Positions 26,053 through 34,883 of a DNA stretch of 64,000 nt are shown here, in pieces. A program made the translations under genes and the position numbers. The notes beneath the pieces were generated by a model. It ran no database searches, was not told the DNA's origin, and saw only the letters and a list, made by a program, of their open reading frames with translations. This stretch comes from an uncultured Desulfosarcina sp. (GTDB lineage: Bacteria; Desulfobacterota; Desulfobacteria; Desulfobacterales; Desulfosarcinaceae), in the NCBI RefSeq assembly GCF_963668215.1, contig NZ_OY764190.1, positions 5,518,001 to 5,582,000 of the forward strand, read 5' to 3'. Every line of letters starts with the position of its first letter. Position 1 is the stretch's first letter.

Positions 26053-26424
26053 CCTCCTATACCTATCCTTAGAAAAAGAGCTAAATACGTTCAAATAGCC
26101 GTTTTTTAACATGCAACTTAGGTTACCGTGGGTGCGTGCCTTCCCCGTTGACAGCGAGATTATTACCTGCGGTTTTGAAGAAATCTTCCCCAAATCCAAT
26201 CATAACAACAAACAAGGATTTGAGTAAGGATCTCAACCCTCAACATTTACACTGTTCGAGACAAATACCCTTTCCATTGTCGGTTTTTTTTACTGGGTGC
26301 CAAGATTGCCGTATGGGAGTGCGAAACGGAACTCTACTGTTCACGGCCGGACTTGCTTCCAGTCTTGGCAGTTTTCACAGGTATGTCATGACTCTCCGGT
26401 TCCGTTCTTTCTGCCGTGTCCGAT
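26053..26424. other. Convergent intergenic region, no gene seen
   Basis: About 370 bases between convergent genes. Forward frames here are antisense to or run into the nitroreductase gene and lack ribosome-binding sites. No clear terminator hairpin was identified. Confidence 0.4.
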
Positions 26425-26994
26425 TCAATCAGTCTTGCTCATTTTCTTATGCAATTCCATCCGTGGTCTACGGGGTAGATTCTGTTGCATTCCAATGCCA
26501 AAAGCAACTCCGGCCACGAGTTCGTCATCGGTCTCCATAAGATCGCCGAGTTCTTCTTCGGCAAATAGAATGTCACAGATCCACAGGGACTGGATGTTTT
26601 TGGAATGAGCGACGAGCAACATGTTCTGGATGCAGGCGCCAATGGATAGAGTGTCTGCTTTCCAGCGGTTTTCGTTGTACCCCTGCTCCCGCCTGGAATA
26701 TTGATTGTAAACCAGAACAAGGTCCGAACATTCTTCGATTGCCCGCAGGCTGATTGGCAGGCTGCCGACATCTGTCGATGCCGCCTGCATTTCATCGATT
26801 TTATCTTTCAGGATATCGGCAACAAGGCGTTTTTGGATTGGCCCGCATGAATGGAAAGACCATGGCTGACGGTTCTTAGGGGAAGGCGCCAAAATCCCGG
26901 CCTCGAGGATATCCTTCATTTCTATCGGAAAAACCTGTTTATCCGTAAAACGCCTGTGGCTCCTTCTTTCCAAAATTGCTTTTTGCAGGTCCAT
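26425..26994 (-). CDS. Nitroreductase-family protein
   Basis: A 189-residue FMN-dependent oxidoreductase fold: N-terminal AILERRSHRRF (FMN phosphate-binding Arg/Ser region), PSPKNRQPWSFH, and SIGACIQNMLLVAHSKNIQS of the dimer core. Such enzymes reduce nitro compounds, quinones or flavins with NAD(P)H. Start ATG 26994 precedes the conserved DLQKAILERRS; a longer frame from 27057 would add an unrelated leader. Length is normal. Substrate cannot be read from sequence. Confidence 0.85.
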   Translation of the reverse strand: MDLQKAILERRSHRRFTDKQVFPIEMKDILEAGILAPSPKNRQPWSFHSCGPIQKRLVADILKDKIDEMQAASTDVGSLPISLRAIEECSDLVLVYNQYSRREQGYNENRWKADTLSIGACIQNMLLVAHSKNIQSLWICDILFAEEELGDLMETDDELVAGVAFGIGMQQNLPRRPRMELHKKMSKTD

Positions 26995-27142
26995 GTTCGC
27001 TTGTTTCCCATTTCTGAATAGTTGTCTATCTTCCGGAAGTTTAAAAAGATGGTGCAAAATATTGTGTTTTCGCCATCGGTCATGAAGCCCGCGTTATTCT
27101 GGGTCCCAGAGATAGTATTCTTTGAGAAAGCGGTTCCCGGTT

Positions 27143-28024
27143 TTATATCAACGACAAAATGGCTTCGGCAAAATCCCGCGGCGCTTCCTGGGGAGGATTG
27201 TGGCCTACATCGGGGATCACCAGGCGCTCATATTCGCCTGTGAAGAAACGATGGTGGCTGGCCGAGCCTTCCGAAAGAACAACACCATCGTCACGCCCAT
27301 CGATAGTGATCGACGGTACGGATATCACCGGCTGCAAGGTCAGGCACTGCTCGGTAGCCTCTACCGAGGGATCCCCCGGCACCATCCCATAACGATGTCG
27401 GTAAGAATGGATGACTACATCCACGAAGTCCGGGTTATCGAAGGATGCGGCCGTCTGGTTGAACATCTCATCGGAAAACTTCCACGTGGGTGACCACAGT
27501 TGCCACAGGAGCCGGCAGAAATCCCGGCGGTATCTGGTTAATCCTTCCCGACCTCGCTCCGAATGAAAATAATACTGGTACCAGTAGCGATATTCATCCT
27601 CGGGTTTTCCAGGAGCAGCCGTCCCCGGGATATCCTGAATATTGTAGCCGCCGACCGAAACTAGAGCGCGCACCCGATCCGGCCAGAGGGCAGCCACGAT
27701 GCATGCGGCACGACCGCCCCAATCATACCCGGCAAGTACGGCGCTGGAAATCCCCAACGCATCCAGGAGCGAAAGCAGATCGTGGGCAAGAACCGCCTGC
27801 TGGCCGGATCGCGGGGTACCCGTTGAGAGAAACTGCGTGGGGCCATATCCGCGCAAATATGGGGTGATTACCCAACACCCCTCCGAAGCCAAAAGCGGCC
27901 GCACCTGGTCGTATGAATGTACGTCATAGGGAAACCCATGCAGCAGGACCACCGGCGTACCGGCAGACGTTCCGTTTTCGAAGTAAGCGACCTCAAGAAC
28001 ACCGGCCTGAATCTTTTTCAACAT
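27143..28024 (-). CDS. Alpha/beta hydrolase with aspartate nucleophile (epoxide hydrolase/dehalogenase type)
   Basis: A 293-residue protein. Oxyanion-hole HGFP at about residue 30, nucleophile elbow GYDWGG at about residue 99-104 (Asp, not Ser), a helical cap domain, and catalytic His in DVGHNPPQEAP near the C-terminus. Asp at the elbow is the mark of epoxide hydrolases, haloalkane and fluoroacetate dehalogenases; VLLHGFPYD and the AP-rich cap favour the epoxide-hydrolase side. Cytoplasmic. GGGAG precedes the ATG. Not obviously in an operon. Confidence 0.8.
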   Translation of the reverse strand: MLKKIQAGVLEVAYFENGTSAGTPVVLLHGFPYDVHSYDQVRPLLASEGCWVITPYLRGYGPTQFLSTGTPRSGQQAVLAHDLLSLLDALGISSAVLAGYDWGGRAACIVAALWPDRVRALVSVGGYNIQDIPGTAAPGKPEDEYRYWYQYYFHSERGREGLTRYRRDFCRLLWQLWSPTWKFSDEMFNQTAASFDNPDFVDVVIHSYRHRYGMVPGDPSVEATEQCLTLQPVISVPSITIDGRDDGVVLSEGSASHHRFFTGEYERLVIPDVGHNPPQEAPRDFAEAILSLI

Positions 28025-28199
28025 GGTATGATCTCCCTTTTACATGCTTTCTCAGGAGCTTAGCGTCCAGCGTTATGCTGGCCAATAGCTGCTGAAACGA
28101 TGCTACACGATTATCGCAAGCCTCGGAAGCGCTGAAAAATCCTTGTGGGGCTGGTATGGAAAGCACATGACCATAATTCAGACGGATAATTTTTCCAGA

Positions 28200-28532
28200 T
28201 CACTGAAGCATAGCATACGCTGCGCCCATTAGGAAAATGAGTCTGTCGTCTTTTGAGATTTCCTTGCACCACTTGACAGTCACAAAACTGATGGATCGCA
28301 AAAGACATTCTTTTCTATCGGTGCAAGAATATAAATATTTACAATTCAGGGATTTAAATAAAATCGTAACGCCGGGACTAAGACGTTTTCTGGAATAAAA
28401 GCAGATTCCTTCTTCGCTGCAATTGAGTACATGGGCATTGATCTCCATAGGAGCCCCAATGGTTGAATGCAGCGTAATCGGCCCCTCGACAAGATGACGC
28501 GGAGAGATGCGTTTTTCCAGATGATGATCCAA
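28200..28532 (-). CDS. PilZ-domain protein
   Basis: A 110-residue protein with PilZ features: RISPRH near the N-terminus (the RxxxR c-di-GMP motif in variant form), NCSEEGICFYSRKRLSPGV (matching the D/NxSxxG loop) and a final VKWCKEI strand. TTG start at 28532 chosen because GGAGG lies 5 bases upstream; an ATG-like longer reading has none. Second stand-alone PilZ gene in the window. Probably a cytoplasmic c-di-GMP responder. Confidence 0.7.
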   Translation of the reverse strand: MDHHLEKRISPRHLVEGPITLHSTIGAPMEINAHVLNCSEEGICFYSRKRLSPGVTILFKSLNCKYLYSCTDRKECLLRSISFVTVKWCKEISKDDRLIFLMGAAYAMLQ

Positions 28533-29021
28533 TGTTCCCTCCTTATGCCACAGCACAAATGCGGACCCGGTTGGAGAATATTAAAGTTCAGCGGAATTGC
28601 TGAAAGTCGGTTAACGAAAATGGGATTGGCCTCGGTCGGCTTCCCAAAATAGAAAAGGCCAAAAGGTGAACGGATTTTCGCCCGCACGCCTTCTTGGCCC
28701 TGGTTATTTACGAATTGTATGTATCGGTTAAGGGAAACACAGCATTTTCGTAATGCCGATAGGCTGTTGCTACAGCTATTCTTTTATTTATAGAGCGGCG
28801 TGTCCGTTTTTGTCAACGTAGCAAAGCAGGTTCGTTTTTGATTTCATTAAGGTTGGATTCTGGGAACCCGGTGCACGGCACCGCACCCGCTTTTTTTGTG
28901 CCGTCAACGACAGGCCTCTTTGAATTTATCGTTCTTCAATAAATTTTTATTGACAAACAATTATTATGTCCATACATATGCTTTACACCTGTTGTCAAAC
29001 TTTTATCCATTGGAGGTTGCT
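28533..29021. other. Divergent intergenic region
   Basis: About 490 bases between the PilZ gene and the DUF2975-like gene. Contains the candidate promoter at 28950-28978. No other gene or RNA recognised. Confidence 0.4.
28950..28978 (+). promoter_or_regulatory. Candidate sigma-70 promoter
   Basis: TTGACA (28950-28955), 17-base spacer, TACATA (28973-28978). It lies about 40 bases before the TTG start of the membrane-protein gene. Confidence 0.5.
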
Positions 29022-29564
29022 TTGGACAATTTATCAAAGATCAAAAGGCTCGGCAAAAATTTTCACCTGCTTCTTTCAATCATTCTGTTTCTGGTACCGC
29101 TGTATTATGTTCTATATTGGTCGCTGATCAACCATCTACAGGAAACGCTGATCACCGTAAATACGCTTTCAAAACCACTAATCCCCCACGACCTGCCGGT
29201 AAAGCTTCAGTTTGCAGGGTTTTTCGTTAGCTTGCTTCCGCTCTCCGCATTGACTTACGGACTGGTCAATATTCGTAAGATCTTTTCTTTTTACAGACAA
29301 GGGGTAATTTTTTCCTTCGAACACGTCAGCCTTTTCAGGAAAACCGCCAAGGCGCTCCTGTTGTGGGTCGTTTTTTCAATCATCTACGAATCCGCCAAAA
29401 GTGTCCTCTTTACGATAGGTAACCCCCCTGGCAGTCGTATCATCAACGTGGGTCTCGGTTCGTCGGAAATCACCACGCTCATCGTGGCAGGAATCGTGTT
29501 TTTGATCGCGTGGGTAATGGATGAGGGGCGGATACTTACTGAAGAAAACGAACTCACTGTATAA
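29022..29564 (+). CDS. Membrane protein, DUF2975-like
   Basis: A 180-residue protein with four hydrophobic helices (LLLSIILFLVPLYYVLYW; FAGFFVSLLPLSALTYGL; LLLWVVFSIIYESA; TTLIVAGIVFLIAWVM). The last segment and C-terminal DEGRILTEENELTV are typical of DUF2975 proteins. TTG start at 29022 was chosen because GGAGG lies 5 bases upstream and the longer reading has none. Twelve bases separate it from a small XRE gene, the standard partner of DUF2975. Function of the pair is unknown. Confidence 0.8.
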   Translation: MDNLSKIKRLGKNFHLLLSIILFLVPLYYVLYWSLINHLQETLITVNTLSKPLIPHDLPVKLQFAGFFVSLLPLSALTYGLVNIRKIFSFYRQGVIFSFEHVSLFRKTAKALLLWVVFSIIYESAKSVLFTIGNPPGSRIINVGLGSSEITTLIVAGIVFLIAWVMDEGRILTEENELTV

Positions 29565-29575
29565 CCGGAGTCATT

Positions 29576-29800
29576 ATGCCGATCATTGTAAAACTGGATG
29601 TGGTTCTGGCAATGCGAAAAATGAAATCGATGGAACTCGCCAAACTGATTGGAATCACGGAACAGAATCTGTCCATTTTAAAGACTGGGAAAGCAAAGGC
29701 AATCCGTCTGTCCACACTGGATGCCATTTGCAAACATCTGGATTGCCAACCGGGAGATATCCTTGAGTATGAAAATGAAGATGGTTGCTCAAGCGTTTAA
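29576..29800 (+). CDS. Small XRE/HTH regulator (YozG-like), partner of DUF2975
   Basis: A 74-residue Cro/C1-type HTH protein: MELAKLIGITEQNLSILKTG, then STLDAICKHLDCQPGDILEYE. Matches the single-domain YozG group that is usually encoded next to DUF2975 membrane proteins, as here. Its 3' end overlaps the convergent GntR-family gene by 12 bases. Confidence 0.85.
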   Translation: MPIIVKLDVVLAMRKMKSMELAKLIGITEQNLSILKTGKAKAIRLSTLDAICKHLDCQPGDILEYENEDGCSSV

Positions 29801-30502
29801 TTCGTTAAACCGTGAGATATGTTCCCGCGTTATCCTGGCTGCCGCTTGGGGTTGACGATTCTCCACTGCCCGAACGATGGCGGACAAGTCCTGGAAGTTT
29901 TTCTCCATTAAGGACGGAGCCAGGTCATGGAACCGAAAAAAATATCGTTTGAGTCCCATTGTGGCCTTCAATGCCTGGGCGAACAGCGGGTTCCCGGCGA
30001 TATTTGCGATACAAAGGTGGACAGCTTTATCCGCTTCGATAAATTGATCGATCCCTGCTCTGCCCCGGGCTAATAGGGACCGTACTCTTTCAAGGCGGGA
30101 ATTAAGCATGCGAAGATCGTCCGAATTGGCCTTGGCAGCGGCCAGAATCGTTACACCGCTTTCTATCTGATTGCGAAATTCCGCAATTTGATCCAAAGAT
30201 AACCGATTAAATTGAAGAAGGCTCTCCAAGCTCTCTGAATGCCGTTTGAAAGACGTCGTTTTAACGAATGCGCCACCCGTTACACCCCGACGGATCTCTA
30301 TAAATCCCTTCTGTACAAGAATCCGCAATGCCTCCCTTACGGAAGATCGGCTTACCTGCAACCTGATTGCCAGCTTTCTCTCGGCGGGCAATCGTTCTCC
30401 CGGCAATATACTACCATCGGTGATTAGCGTTTCTATCTTGTCAGCAACCTCTTGAAATCGATAAACGTGACTATTTTCATATGGTGTATTCATGGATTGC
30501 AT
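29789..30502 (-). CDS. FadR-subfamily GntR transcriptional regulator
   Basis: A 237-residue protein: GntR winged helix at residues 15-80 (GERLPAERKLAIRLQVSRSS then VREALRILVQKGFIEIRRG) and an FCD ligand domain (FRNQIESGVTILAAAKA; IDQFIEADKAVHLCIANIAG; HISRFNEL) with metal-site His residues. FadR-type regulators sense organic acids or acyl-CoA. No obvious target operon is adjacent, and the gene is convergent with the XRE gene. Start may be 30502 or ATG 30493. Confidence 0.85.
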   Translation of the reverse strand: MQSMNTPYENSHVYRFQEVADKIETLITDGSILPGERLPAERKLAIRLQVSRSSVREALRILVQKGFIEIRRGVTGGAFVKTTSFKRHSESLESLLQFNRLSLDQIAEFRNQIESGVTILAAAKANSDDLRMLNSRLERVRSLLARGRAGIDQFIEADKAVHLCIANIAGNPLFAQALKATMGLKRYFFRFHDLAPSLMEKNFQDLSAIVRAVENRQPQAAARITREHISRFNELNA

Positions 30503-30738
30503 CTTTATTTCTCTTTAACGATAACCGAATTAAAAAGGTCACACCCGCTCAGGCCGTCCTTTTATTCGCCAAAGAACTCAGACGGGCTCGATTTCGTGAA
30601 ACATTCGAATCCGGGAGATATCATAGGGCAATGCGGTGCAAACAATGTCGGTTCTTTCGCATTGTTCTTTCCGAGTGTTCGTCCATGAGATGAGAGATCG
30701 GAAGCTAAAATTCTGAGTAGTCGTGCTTTTGGAGCCTT

Positions 30739-31041
30739 TCATACAAATCTGTCACCCCCACCACCACGATCCACCCTTTCCTTGAGTTCCTTGCCAGGCT
30801 TGAAGAAGGGGAGTTTTTTCGGGGCGATCTTTACCTTTTCGCCTGTTTTGGGATTCCGGCCGGTGTAGCCCTTGTATTCCTTTACGAAAAAGGAACAGAA
30901 TCCCCGGATTTCGACGCGGTCTCCATTCGCCAGTGCGCCAGCCATCCCATCGAAGAACAGCCTCACGACATTTTCGGCCTCCGATTTTGAAAGCTGGTAG
31001 TCAAAATCTCTAAGTGCCTGGATAAGCTCCATCTTGTTCAA
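30739..31041 (-). CDS. ihfB: Integration host factor, beta-type subunit
   Basis: A 100-residue HU/IHF protein with ELIQALRDFDYQLSKSEAEN at the N-terminus and the arm motif GRNPKTGEKVKIAPKKLPFF then KPGKELKERV, close to IHF beta. TTG start 31041 (AGGTG upstream) or ATG 31032. A glycine-rich C-terminal tail (DRGGGGDRFV) is longer than usual. Likely heterodimer partner of the protein at 23325-23606, encoded about 7 kb away. Confidence 0.8.
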   Translation of the reverse strand: MNKMELIQALRDFDYQLSKSEAENVVRLFFDGMAGALANGDRVEIRGFCSFFVKEYKGYTGRNPKTGEKVKIAPKKLPFFKPGKELKERVDRGGGGDRFV

Positions 31042-31077
31042 TGGTTGTCACCTTTTTGTTATTCTATTGTGCCCAAA

Positions 31078-31413
31078 TCAAGCGGGCTGGTCGGGGATCT
31101 CGTCGTCGATTTTGTCCCGACAATATCCGTCAGCCAGCCGGAGACCGCTGGCGATGCCTCTAACGTAGCCGCATAGCTCTTTAAACGCAAGCCCGTCAGT
31201 TTCCATTATGAAATAGACATTCCTGAAAAAACATTTTCTTTCTTCCAGGCTGTCAATCGGATCCTCCCTGTCGTTTTCTATAAAATCGGCGCAAGCAAGG
31301 ACACACTTATCACAGATATAAATATTCGGGCCTCCGACGAGCCTGTGGACATCCTTCCTGCTTTTGCCACAGAAGCTGCAGATCCCGTTTTCGAAATCGT
31401 CGTTATCTTTCAT
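31078..31413 (-). CDS. Stand-alone ClpX-type zinc-finger protein
   Basis: A 111-residue protein. The N-terminal 45 residues are a ClpX C4 zinc finger: CSFCGKS, then PNIYICDKCVLACADFI. ClpX zinc fingers dimerise and bind adaptors and substrates. The rest of ClpX (AAA+ domain) is absent, replaced by about 60 residues of unknown type. Strong AGGAGG before the ATG, so an intentional short protein rather than a fragment. It could act as a Clp adaptor or competitor; inference only. Confidence 0.75.
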   Translation of the reverse strand: MKDNDDFENGICSFCGKSRKDVHRLVGGPNIYICDKCVLACADFIENDREDPIDSLEERKCFFRNVYFIMETDGLAFKELCGYVRGIASGLRLADGYCRDKIDDEIPDQPA

Positions 31414-31557
31414 GGCAAGCCTCCTGTATTTTCAGCTAATTTGAAGCTGCGGAAAACGTCTGTAAGTGACTATTTTCCAGTTACCAGGAAACTTTTCAAT
31501 TTTTTCTAAAAGTCAGCGCCCGAACCAGTATTCTATCTTTTCAATTCCTGGACTCTT

Positions 31558-32457
31558 TTATCGAAATGCCCGATCCATCATAAATGCCGGTTCCATTTCA
31601 TCATCCCTCCACGTCCTGTTTCCCCACGAATCCGTAAAAAGCGGTTCTGCCTTACTCGAAAATGCCGCTTCATCATTTTCCGCTGAACCACATAAGATCT
31701 CCCTGGATTTTGGTACTCTCGAATCTTCCGAAAATGATTGTCCACGTTTCGCGTCGTTCTTGATATTACAAACAACCATAGGGCATTCGCTTTCGAAACC
31801 CGAATGCCTGGTTTGCTTTTCCGCGATAAAATTTTTGACGTGGTTTATATGAGCCTTGGTCGTTTCTCTTGATGAGACCAGGCGCTCAGCCTCGATCTTG
31901 GAAACGATCATCGGGACATCGGTGCCAAGTATCACCGGCTGGTCCTTGGATTTGATATACTTGATCAGCCCCGGGCCATTGATCACATTATTCGGCATTT
32001 CGGTTTTGAAGGTGCTACTGCCGACAAATACGACAACCGAGAATATTTGCTGGTTTGTCAGTTCCAACAATGATTTCAGGGTTTCCACGTGCTTGAAGTT
32101 TTGATGAAGGGGATTTTGGAATTTTTTTGCATACTTGAATATTTTCTGGGTCCACGTTTTCTGACGGGCGCCGCCGAATATCCATCCCTTCATATTCTTG
32201 GTCTCGATGACGAATACGCCGTACTGCGAAACGATGATATGGTCGATCTGGGTCGTTCCATCGGCAGTGGGCAGCGTGACGTTCCTCAGCACGTGATATT
32301 TGTCCCTGTTCAAATGGATTTTAGCGGAGATGTGAACCATCATCTCTCCGGCGAACCCCTTGAACCAAGGCGATTTGAAAAAAGAGAGAACAGATAGAAC
32401 CAGTATGGAAAGCAGCATTACCGGAATGAACGCACCGGAAATCGGTATTGATCCCAT
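31558..32457 (-). CDS. NERD (nuclease-related) domain membrane protein
   Basis: A 299-residue protein. N-terminal transmembrane helix (IPVMLLSILVLSVLSFF), then a NERD domain: GEMMVHISAKI, TADGTTQIDHIIVSQYGVFVIETKNMKGWIFG (the Asp and Glu-x-Lys of the PD-ExK-like fold). At the C-terminus, a region aligning with the usual topoisomerase-type zinc ribbon (CPMVVCNIKNDAKRG...VPKSREILC) has lost most of its cysteines. Start 32457 follows GGAGG. Function of NERD proteins is not settled. Confidence 0.8.
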   Translation of the reverse strand: MGSIPISGAFIPVMLLSILVLSVLSFFKSPWFKGFAGEMMVHISAKIHLNRDKYHVLRNVTLPTADGTTQIDHIIVSQYGVFVIETKNMKGWIFGGARQKTWTQKIFKYAKKFQNPLHQNFKHVETLKSLLELTNQQIFSVVVFVGSSTFKTEMPNNVINGPGLIKYIKSKDQPVILGTDVPMIVSKIEAERLVSSRETTKAHINHVKNFIAEKQTRHSGFESECPMVVCNIKNDAKRGQSFSEDSRVPKSREILCGSAENDEAAFSSKAEPLFTDSWGNRTWRDDEMEPAFMMDRAFR

Positions 32458-32692
32458 ATCACCCTCCATCGGTTATTTTTATATCTATTTTAGGTAGATG
32501 CAAAAAGCCGACCAATGGGCAGGTCTAATATGTATTATGATTTAAGACAGATAGAAATAGCATTGTGCAAAGGTTGATGGTTCGGGACAAAAATAATCAA
32601 CAAATGTTATGATAAATAGCACAGAATCGATTGAAAATTCAGGCGGAGGTACTCATGGCGCATGCACTTGATCAGTTTCCGCTTCTTTTCGT

Positions 32693-34504
32693 CTATGCTA
32701 ACACCTGCGCTTCCATCGGCTTGAGTCTGACCAGAACGGAAGCCCTGTGCCCGGTGTTGGCAACAGGATCGGGCAGTTCACCAGGCGACTGGTTGGAGTG
32801 AATAACATGGAATTGACGGCCTCCGGGACTAAGATGCCTGTCGACAATAACGTGCAAGTGCTGAGTCTCCGTGAGGCTGGTATTGGCGACGACTAGGATC
32901 TCGCTGGTGTTGAGTATTCGGCTATACGCAATTACGCCCCCGGCATAGGGTGAGTGTCCGAAACTCGTTCCGTCGCCGCTGCATGGACGGAAATACTGGC
33001 GGCCATACACCAACGGGGGGTACTCTTTACGTAGCTCTGCCAGCGTCTTGATATGTCGATAGAACGGATGATTCATGTCGAATTGCGCGTGGCCCCATAG
33101 TGCCTCCCGTGAATGCTCGCGGTTGTTGCCGCTACCCCTCAAGCCTTGCTCCGTGCCGTAGTAGACACATGGGATACCGATCATTGTAAACAAGCAGGTC
33201 AATCCCATCGTGACCCGCTCGTCACTGATCCACGCACCGAACCGTTCGTTAAGATCGTGGTTGTCCAAAAAGGTGACGTAGCGGCTGCTGGCGTCGCCAT
33301 GCGAGCTGGAGATTTCCCGCAACGCCTCCTGGCGGTACTCATAGTGCCTTGCCATGTGTTCCGGTGGAATTTGATGCAAACAACCGTATTCGTCTTTCCA
33401 GCCCTTGATCGTCTCCACAAGTCGCTTGCGCATGGGAAAGTCGATCGCGGTGTCCACTCCGATTATGCCGTGGTCGGTCTGCGAATTGCGTCCAATGAAC
33501 TCGGCGATCTTCTCTTCTTTGTCGTCCTGCCAGATTTCGCCCATGCAAAGGAAGTTCTTTTTTCCGATGCTCAACGCGTGCTCACGCATCGCGTTGCCGA
33601 AGATACGGGCAAATTCCCTGTCGACGTACTGGAGTGTGTCTATCCGGAAGGCGTCTACATCGAATTTCGAGATAAAATACTGGAAGGCGCGGATCAACAG
33701 GTTGCGAACGGGATAAACCCCGGAGTCAACTTCAAGATAGTCGGTGACCAGTTCCTTCAGGCAATCAAAATCACCCTTCGTTATCGGCACGCCCTCCTGC
33801 CCGCAGCCGCGGCGCCTGAAAAAGTCGTTTCGTTGCAGATCGCGGGGCGAAGGACCGGCATCGCGGTGGAGCGGGTCCACGGTGCCGATGTCCGTCCATG
33901 AACCTTGCGGTATTCCATGCGCGTCGCGCCAGTAAACGTTATAATGTTCGAAGATGCCGCCTTGTTTCCACTCCCTGGTGTCTTTCATGCCTTCGTAGTT
34001 GAACAGGTCTCCCATGTGATTGAGCACAATGTCCGCCACGACATACATGTCACGCGCGTGAATCTCGTCGACCAGGTCCCGAAACTCCTCGTCCGCCAAG
34101 GCGGGATCATCACTCGCCGCTTTTTTATCCTTGCAGAAACGAGGTTCAATACGCAGAAAATCCTGAATGCCGTAGCCACCATAGTATTGCTCGAACCACT
34201 GCGGGTTATAGTGCACGGGCGAAAGCCAGATCGCCCCCACGCCCAGCGCCTTGAGATAATCCAGCTTCTGAAGAACGCCTTCGAATCTTCCGCCTTGATA
34301 GGGAAGATATGGGTCATCATGTTCAGGCAAGGCGTGGGGATTGTTGAACCGGTCGACCATCAGGAAGTAGATCCAATGATCACGCCAGTCCGCTGGTGAT
34401 GGGAATGGCGTTGTAATGGTCTTGCCATTGACGGTCTTCTCGGCAGGCTTCGCCTGAAGAGTCCGGTCTACAATTGGATCGTCGAGATATTGAACATGTT
34501 CCAT
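32693..34504 (-). CDS. GH13 alpha-amylase-family glycoside hydrolase
   Basis: A 603-residue cytoplasmic-type protein (no signal peptide). GH13 blocks: VADIVLNHMGD (region I), DAFRIDTLQYV (region II, nucleophile Asp), FLCMGEIWQDD (region III, acid Glu) and FLDNHDLNERFG (region IV, His-Asp). A beta-sandwich domain follows the barrel. Probably acts on maltodextrin or glycogen; substrate not set by sequence. GGGAGG precedes the ATG. Transcribed alone, divergent from the upstream gap. Confidence 0.9.
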   Translation of the reverse strand: MEHVQYLDDPIVDRTLQAKPAEKTVNGKTITTPFPSPADWRDHWIYFLMVDRFNNPHALPEHDDPYLPYQGGRFEGVLQKLDYLKALGVGAIWLSPVHYNPQWFEQYYGGYGIQDFLRIEPRFCKDKKAASDDPALADEEFRDLVDEIHARDMYVVADIVLNHMGDLFNYEGMKDTREWKQGGIFEHYNVYWRDAHGIPQGSWTDIGTVDPLHRDAGPSPRDLQRNDFFRRRGCGQEGVPITKGDFDCLKELVTDYLEVDSGVYPVRNLLIRAFQYFISKFDVDAFRIDTLQYVDREFARIFGNAMREHALSIGKKNFLCMGEIWQDDKEEKIAEFIGRNSQTDHGIIGVDTAIDFPMRKRLVETIKGWKDEYGCLHQIPPEHMARHYEYRQEALREISSSHGDASSRYVTFLDNHDLNERFGAWISDERVTMGLTCLFTMIGIPCVYYGTEQGLRGSGNNREHSREALWGHAQFDMNHPFYRHIKTLAELRKEYPPLVYGRQYFRPCSGDGTSFGHSPYAGGVIAYSRILNTSEILVVANTSLTETQHLHVIVDRHLSPGGRQFHVIHSNQSPGELPDPVANTGHRASVLVRLKPMEAQVLA

Positions 34505-34883
34505 GTTGTCCTCCCATTGTTCGTCTTGGAACGTGAACCTGAAATCTCATAAATCTGGTTGATTAAAGTGGCCCCGATCATCATTAGGCCGGTTAATTCA
34601 TATGTACAGATCTGTAAAGAAATCGGATCCGATCTGTCATCAATTATGCGGCAAACCGCCATTTCAGCCCCCCATTATTGTGCTCGACTACGGCCTGCCA
34701 TTCCTTCTGGGCGGCCTGGTGTAGCAAAACAGGGGCGCCTCCGCTATCGCGATTGTCGCCGAGTTGATTTATCTTTGCTACGATAAAAGGGCTAAAATCG
34801 ATTTTGCCGCATGAATCCGCGCGATATTCGGTCCTGACACAGAATCGAATGGACCCGATATACACAGCTATCCGTTGAACGCG
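34505..34883. other. Intergenic region upstream of the amylase gene
   Basis: About 380 bases. A 74-codon minus-strand frame (34644-34865) ending KEWQAVVEHNNGGLKWRFAA could be the tail of a lost gene, but it has no ribosome-binding site or recognised family. Presumably contains the amylase promoter. Confidence 0.4.

Noticed and set aside
34644..34865. A 74-codon minus-strand gene before the amylase gene
   Set aside because: No ribosome-binding site and no recognised family; may be a gene remnant but cannot be supported.
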